From: Pseudoscleropodium purum
Taxonomy: Eukaryota; Streptophyta; Bryopsida; Hypnales; Brachytheciaceae
Direction: 5' to 3'
DNA length: 64,000 bases
Assembly: GCA_963969395.1 (NCBI GenBank)
Contig: OZ017795.1
Span: 14,694,001-14,758,000 of the forward strand
Shown here: positions 59,910 to 64,000 of the stretch, piece after piece
Numbering within the stretch: position 1 is the stretch's first letter
Layout: the number at the start of each line of letters is the position of its first letter
Notes under the pieces: model-generated
What the model saw: only the letters and a program-made list of their open reading frames with translations
Told to the model about the DNA's origin: nothing
Database searches by the model: none
Position numbers and translations under genes: made by a program

Positions 59910-62900
59910 TGTCGCAGCACAGGGCAGGTCAATTCCCCATTATACTCACAAAAATCGCTCTAGAGTATAACTAAGTGACTCTAAAGATCGAACCCACGAG
60001 ATCCTGTGAAGTATCTAGCTCTATTAAGCAGTTAAGCTCAGTCAGTATCCCAATCTTACTTTCCGGTCCTAGATCTAGAACCAGAAATACTACCACACCG
60101 GATAACTACAGACCGGATTACTCCTTCTTCCGGTCCTACTAACTATCCGGTCCGTACAAATACCCAAATCCCAGGATCTCACAACTTCCGATCCTAGAAA
60201 TCCGTCCTGACCAATCCGGTCGGAATGGTCATCCTGTACCCGTAATCCTATCCGGTTTGGTTTTGCCTCTGTTTCACCATCAGAGGGGTCGCCGCTTAAT
60301 TTTGAGAGTGGTAGGCCCACCACTCCTTCCGTGACTTATAGTGGCTGAAGACCCACTGTCCTACCTTCTAGACTCCTAAGCTAATCCGGATCCGATTTGG
60401 TCCTTCACAACAACCCAGATAGCAATCCGGGTCGTAGGTCACACAAAGACCCCACACTCGACCCTCTCGTATTACAACGACCTTGATGCTACTTCCGATC
60501 CGTGCGAAGACAGATGGTTACAAGTGCACCCGTTCGTTCCAACATCAACTAAAGTTCTTCCGTTACCCATACGGGTGGTGAGACCTCACAGGAGATCGGA
60601 CACTCAACCGGATTTCCTACCCGGGAGTTCTAGCGCAGCTAAGGAATCCCTCCCTACCCGCCTAGCCTAACAACGGCTTTCTCACCCGGAATCTCAAACT
60701 CTAGACGTGCTGAGGAACTAAGTTCACTCCCAACTCTTCGGTACCTAATCACATGCACCTAGGATCGGAAAATAAACACCAAGGGGAGAAATCACTTGCC
60801 AACCAACTCGTACTATCCTAACTCCACATCATACAATCCTGTCGCGCTGGAGAGAGATACACAACGAAGAGAATAGAAAGGTACAAGAAGTTTGCAAAAT
60901 GAAAAAACTCCCAATTCCCATCGCAGGAACCGATTTATATACAAAGGGTGAAAACCCTAAAAGCACAAAAAGGAGCGGAAAACCCGTGGGGGTCCGCCGC
61001 CACCTTAATCTAACTTCCGGTCTAACCTAATACTATTGAGCCGGATCCGGATCCGGATCCGCTCCTACTCCTAACTGAAATTAAAATCCTATCTACCCTA
61101 CAACTCTAGATCCTATCGTCGGGCTTCCGGTCTCCGGGACTAGCTCCTCGAAAACTTCACTCAAATTTCGGACCCGTTCCCCCTCCGCAGGATTCGGTCC
61201 GGGTGGAGACTCCAGGTCGATGGTGATATCCGGTCTCGTGCCCGGAGTCCCAGTCCGTGCAGACTTCTTGGACTCAGGAGTCCAATCCTTCCTGTCCTTC
61301 GCCATAGTTGCATCCGGAAAGAGGTCCGGTAGTGAGATGTCCGAAAGGTGAATACCTTTGTCGCACGTCGCTCCCGTCAGCTTCCGGCTGCTCTCCTCGA
61401 TCCGGTCCGCTGCCTTCCGCCCCTCCACCATTGCCGTCTCCACCTGCTCGGCGAAGTCCGCGAGAATCCGGACCATCCGAGAACCGGATAGTTTCTTCTC
61501 TTCGTGGATCTTCTCGTCGAAGAGCTTCGCCTTGGCAGCGGCCGTTCCGGTCTCTCCCAGGACCGCCTTGATCTGCTCGGCCACCTTCCGAGTCTCCTCC
61601 GCCATCTCCCGAGCGGTCGTCACGTCTTCCTGATAGGCAAAAAGTGTTGCCTTCAGTTTATCTACCTCCTCCTGCAACCGGCGGATCTCGGCTTCCTGCT
61701 TCCGGGTCTCTTCCGGATTCGTGATGCATTGCGCCACTTGTTCCGCCAAGTTGCTGTCCGGTGCAACACCCACCAACTTGCCGATTGCCGCAAGCGTCCT
61801 GTGCTTGACCTCCCAATCCGCCCTGATGTTGCAGAGGACGTTGATCAGACCGTTGAACGGATCTTGCATATCCGGATCTCCCCCGGAATTGGTCTTCTCG
61901 GCTTCCGGTTTCTCCTCCGGGGCCGGTTTGTCTTGACCGGGAGGCGTCCCGCGCTTGTGTGGAGGCGTCAGCTTCTGTCGCTTGATCGGCGGCATCGGCT
62001 CCTCCTCTTCCTCGCTGGACTCCCGGTCTGACCCGGAATCGGATTTCGCCTTGTCATCCGTTTCCGACTCCCCATACTTCAGGAGCACTTCCTGCGTCTT
62101 CCACGCCCTCTCCTCCGTATCGGTGAGGACTTGGTTCTCCCGATAGAGGTGGAAGAGGTAAGGGCACACTGGAGTGGCCCTTTTCTTCCCAACCCTACTA
62201 ACAAGCTGGGCCACGAGATCGGAAATGATCCGTGCCCAATCCACTTTCCGGGTACCACTGAGGGCACCGAAAATGGTGTTGCCGAGGGTGATCGTCACCC
62301 TGGTCGGCTTTTCCGGGTGAAGAACCGGAACCAGGAATTGCAGGAGCCGACGGTGTCGGTCATCCAAGCAATCCTCGACCGCGTATCCGTCCTTCGGGTT
62401 GACGGCTCCCTTGAACTTCCCTCGGACAAACTCATCCTTCCGGCTCGCCATTCCCAAACCTCCTGCCCGGAAACCGTAAACCGCTCTCCACATCCCCTCG
62501 TTCCAGTTGACGGGAGCTCCCCTCACGGTGTTGTCAAACTGGTTGGACAACTTTCCGAGGAGCTCCTTGACCATTCTCTCCTCCCTAAAACCCCAAGGTT
62601 TCTCGGCAAACCGTACGCAACCCATGGATTTGAGATCATCCATGAGTTCAGCCTTTTCCGGCTCTGTGGAGGGAATAACCGGAATGACTTTCCGGAGCTT
62701 CACCTCGCCTCTAGAGGGACTCGCTTGTCTCGACCTACGTAGCTGAGGCATTCCCACTCACATCTACCTCACTCTCTCCTAGCCGCACGTCCCGTTCCTC
62801 ACTTCCTCTCTCCGATCTCAACCGGAATTAAAACGAATAGAACACAAACGCACAGACGCACAAACGACAAAAACTCAATCGTGCGCTCAAGGTTGAGTTT

Positions 62901-63194
62901 CTAAAAGGGGGTGCAACAGTGAAAGCTCCTCCTTTTATAGTCCCTGGACCCTTTCCGGTTTGTCATCATGAATCCGGTTTACCATCATAATCCGGTTCTA
63001 GACCTAATCCGTGTTACATTCCGTTTCCGTCGTTGGTTACTCCTGACCGGATTAGATCCAAGAAGCCCACTACTTCACGTTCCGTGCTAATTCTGAGTTT
63101 TCCTTCCCCACCTAATCGGATCCAGTTAGCTAATGACTAGTTTCCGTTCCTATTTGGGTGTATACTAAGAAAATCAAAATTCTAAGCTGCGACA
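59910..63194 (-). mobile_element. 3.3-kb LTR-like element, copy 4 (intact ORF, perfect duplication)
   Basis: Reverse orientation, 3,285 bp, ends TGTCGCAGC/GCTGCGACA, flanked by ACATT on both sides (59905-59909 and 63195-63199). With an intact frame and a perfect duplication it is the best reference copy in the window. Confidence 0.88.
61093..62751 (-). CDS. Element ORF, copy 4, full length
   Basis: An uninterrupted 552-codon frame starting MPQLRRSRQASPSRGEV, almost identical to copy 2, sharing the CVRFAEKPW and DDKAKSD variants against copy 1. It has the same globular N-terminus, acidic serine-rich stretch, basic patch and coiled coil. Copies 2 and 4, on opposite strands 32 kb apart, therefore look like the youngest pair. 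No catalytic motif is recognised. The upstream TATA box lies near 62935 on the minus strand. Confidence 0.75.
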   Translation of the reverse strand: MPQLRRSRQASPSRGEVKLRKVIPVIPSTEPEKAELMDDLKSMGCVRFAEKPWGFREERMVKELLGKLSNQFDNTVRGAPVNWNEGMWRAVYGFRAGGLGMASRKDEFVRGKFKGAVNPKDGYAVEDCLDDRHRRLLQFLVPVLHPEKPTRVTITLGNTIFGALSGTRKVDWARIISDLVAQLVSRVGKKRATPVCPYLFHLYRENQVLTDTEERAWKTQEVLLKYGESETDDKAKSDSGSDRESSEEEEEPMPPIKRQKLTPPHKRGTPPGQDKPAPEEKPEAEKTNSGGDPDMQDPFNGLINVLCNIRADWEVKHRTLAAIGKLVGVAPDSNLAEQVAQCITNPEETRKQEAEIRRLQEEVDKLKATLFAYQEDVTTAREMAEETRKVAEQIKAVLGETGTAAAKAKLFDEKIHEEKKLSGSRMVRILADFAEQVETAMVEGRKAADRIEESSRKLTGATCDKGIHLSDISLPDLFPDATMAKDRKDWTPESKKSARTGTPGTRPDITIDLESPPGPNPAEGERVRNLSEVFEELVPETGSPTIGSRVVG

Positions 63195-63199
63195 ACATT

Positions 63200-64000
63200 T
63201 CATGTCAATCATTTCATACTTAACACTTAATAGTCTCTATTTTATGGGAGTATTGTCTCTATAACACACATGAGATTTAAATACTTATAAAGGTAATTCT
63301 AATGGAAGGTTGGTAGGTGCAAGGGATATTTTTTTAGTGAGTTATTGCTCATATCAAATGATTTGAACTGTCTTACTACATCAATACCGTTGTAAATGGG
63401 TTAATATAGTGAGGACATGAAAGTCATCAATGTTCCCAAAAAACTATTGTAGCTTATAATAGTTGAAAGCCTAGGTTCACTTGTTGGACATGCATTGATA
63501 TGAATTGGATGGAAAATATATGATTAATTATAGACTAAGAACATCACCATGAGTTGCACTCAATTTGACCATGGCATTAAGAAGTGGTGACACACTTATT
63601 GTCTCATGGGATGTGGCAGTGCATTCCAAACCCAATGCTTTGTACTAATCACTTCTTAAAGTCTTGGCTAAAGTTCTTCACTTTCTTCTCACATCTCTTG
63701 CTAGCCTCCACATCTTCCACTAAGACCATAGTCAAAGTTCACAAAGTTGACATACGAGTAAAATTGCCCATTACAAAGGTGCTTCATTGTAAAATAGATA
63801 TGGGAGTGACAGGAGGAACGGCACGTTGACTTCTCTAGTGCAAAGGTGTTGGTGTAGAGCCATTTTTCTCTAGACAAGTGCAATAAGTCTACAGTGGCAA
63901 TATTGAGGCTATTGGCAATAATTGGTGGCAATGCTTTGAAGTCCTAGTCTTGGATTCTTTATACAATTTGTAATGTTCACAATTGTAGCTAAAGTTTAAG
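63200..64000. other. AT-rich DNA to window end
   Basis: Short frames on both strands (for example 63584-63829) overlap and show no family features; nothing supported. Confidence 0.55.

Overview
The window is nuclear DNA from a plant. It has GT/AG introns, a leucine-rich-repeat receptor kinase, short TTTAGGG plant-telomere-type runs, hAT, CACTA-like and tRNA-derived elements, and AT-rich intergenic DNA. The gene content (intron-rich LRR kinase; DUF7869-like, hAT and SWIM-type genes) suggests a seed-free land plant or a close algal relative, but species and clade cannot be fixed from sequence alone. Most of the window is mobile or decayed mobile DNA.

Layout. 1-5577 (minus): the 5' part of an apparently intact LRR receptor kinase, thirteen phase-consistent exons, cut by the window edge inside the kinase domain. 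8217-11500, 27603-30907, 33779-37063 and 59910-63194: four near-identical copies (two per strand) of a 3.3-kb element with ends TGTCGCAGC/GCTGCGACA, 5-bp target duplications and one 552-codon ORF. The ORF is open in two copies and broken by one CAG-to-TAG change in each of the others. 11780-26693 (minus): a decayed multi-exon gene with motifs of a bacterial-type DNA amino-methyltransferase. It is split by a 9,827-bp hAT element (16170-25996; 8-bp duplication CTTGCAAT), and two CACTA-like MITEs lie in its introns. The hAT carries a broken transposase, an acidic/lysine-rich tail and, on the other strand, a protein-kinase-like gene. 26671-27602: a satellite with a palindromic core. 30908-31370: an unidentified gene remnant. 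32024-38144 (minus): a DUF7869-type, transposase-like gene split by copy 3 of the 3.3-kb element; removing the insertion restores the frame exactly. 38251-53643: seventeen copies of a small hairpin built on GCGCG-NNN-CGCGC, found nowhere else in the window. 47968-52134 (plus): a decayed gene with a ParB-like fold and a methyltransferase-like C-terminus. It is followed by an FCP1-like phosphatase exon pair, an uncharacterised ORF and a SWIM zinc-finger ORF. 55-60 kb: AT-rich DNA with a tRNA-derived SINE and a foldback repeat.

How the parts relate. Some insertions can be ordered: hAT entered the methyltransferase-like gene, and the 3.3-kb element entered the DUF7869-like gene, because both empty sites can be read back. 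In-frame stops in the mobile genes are mostly TAG, and two can be compared with sister copies that have CAG. This fits deamination of methylated cytosine in CHG context. The most unusual material is the 32-55 kb block: DUF7869-like gene, hairpin family, ParB/methyltransferase-like gene, FCP1-like and SWIM ORFs. It may be the remains of one large mobile element, but no termini were found.
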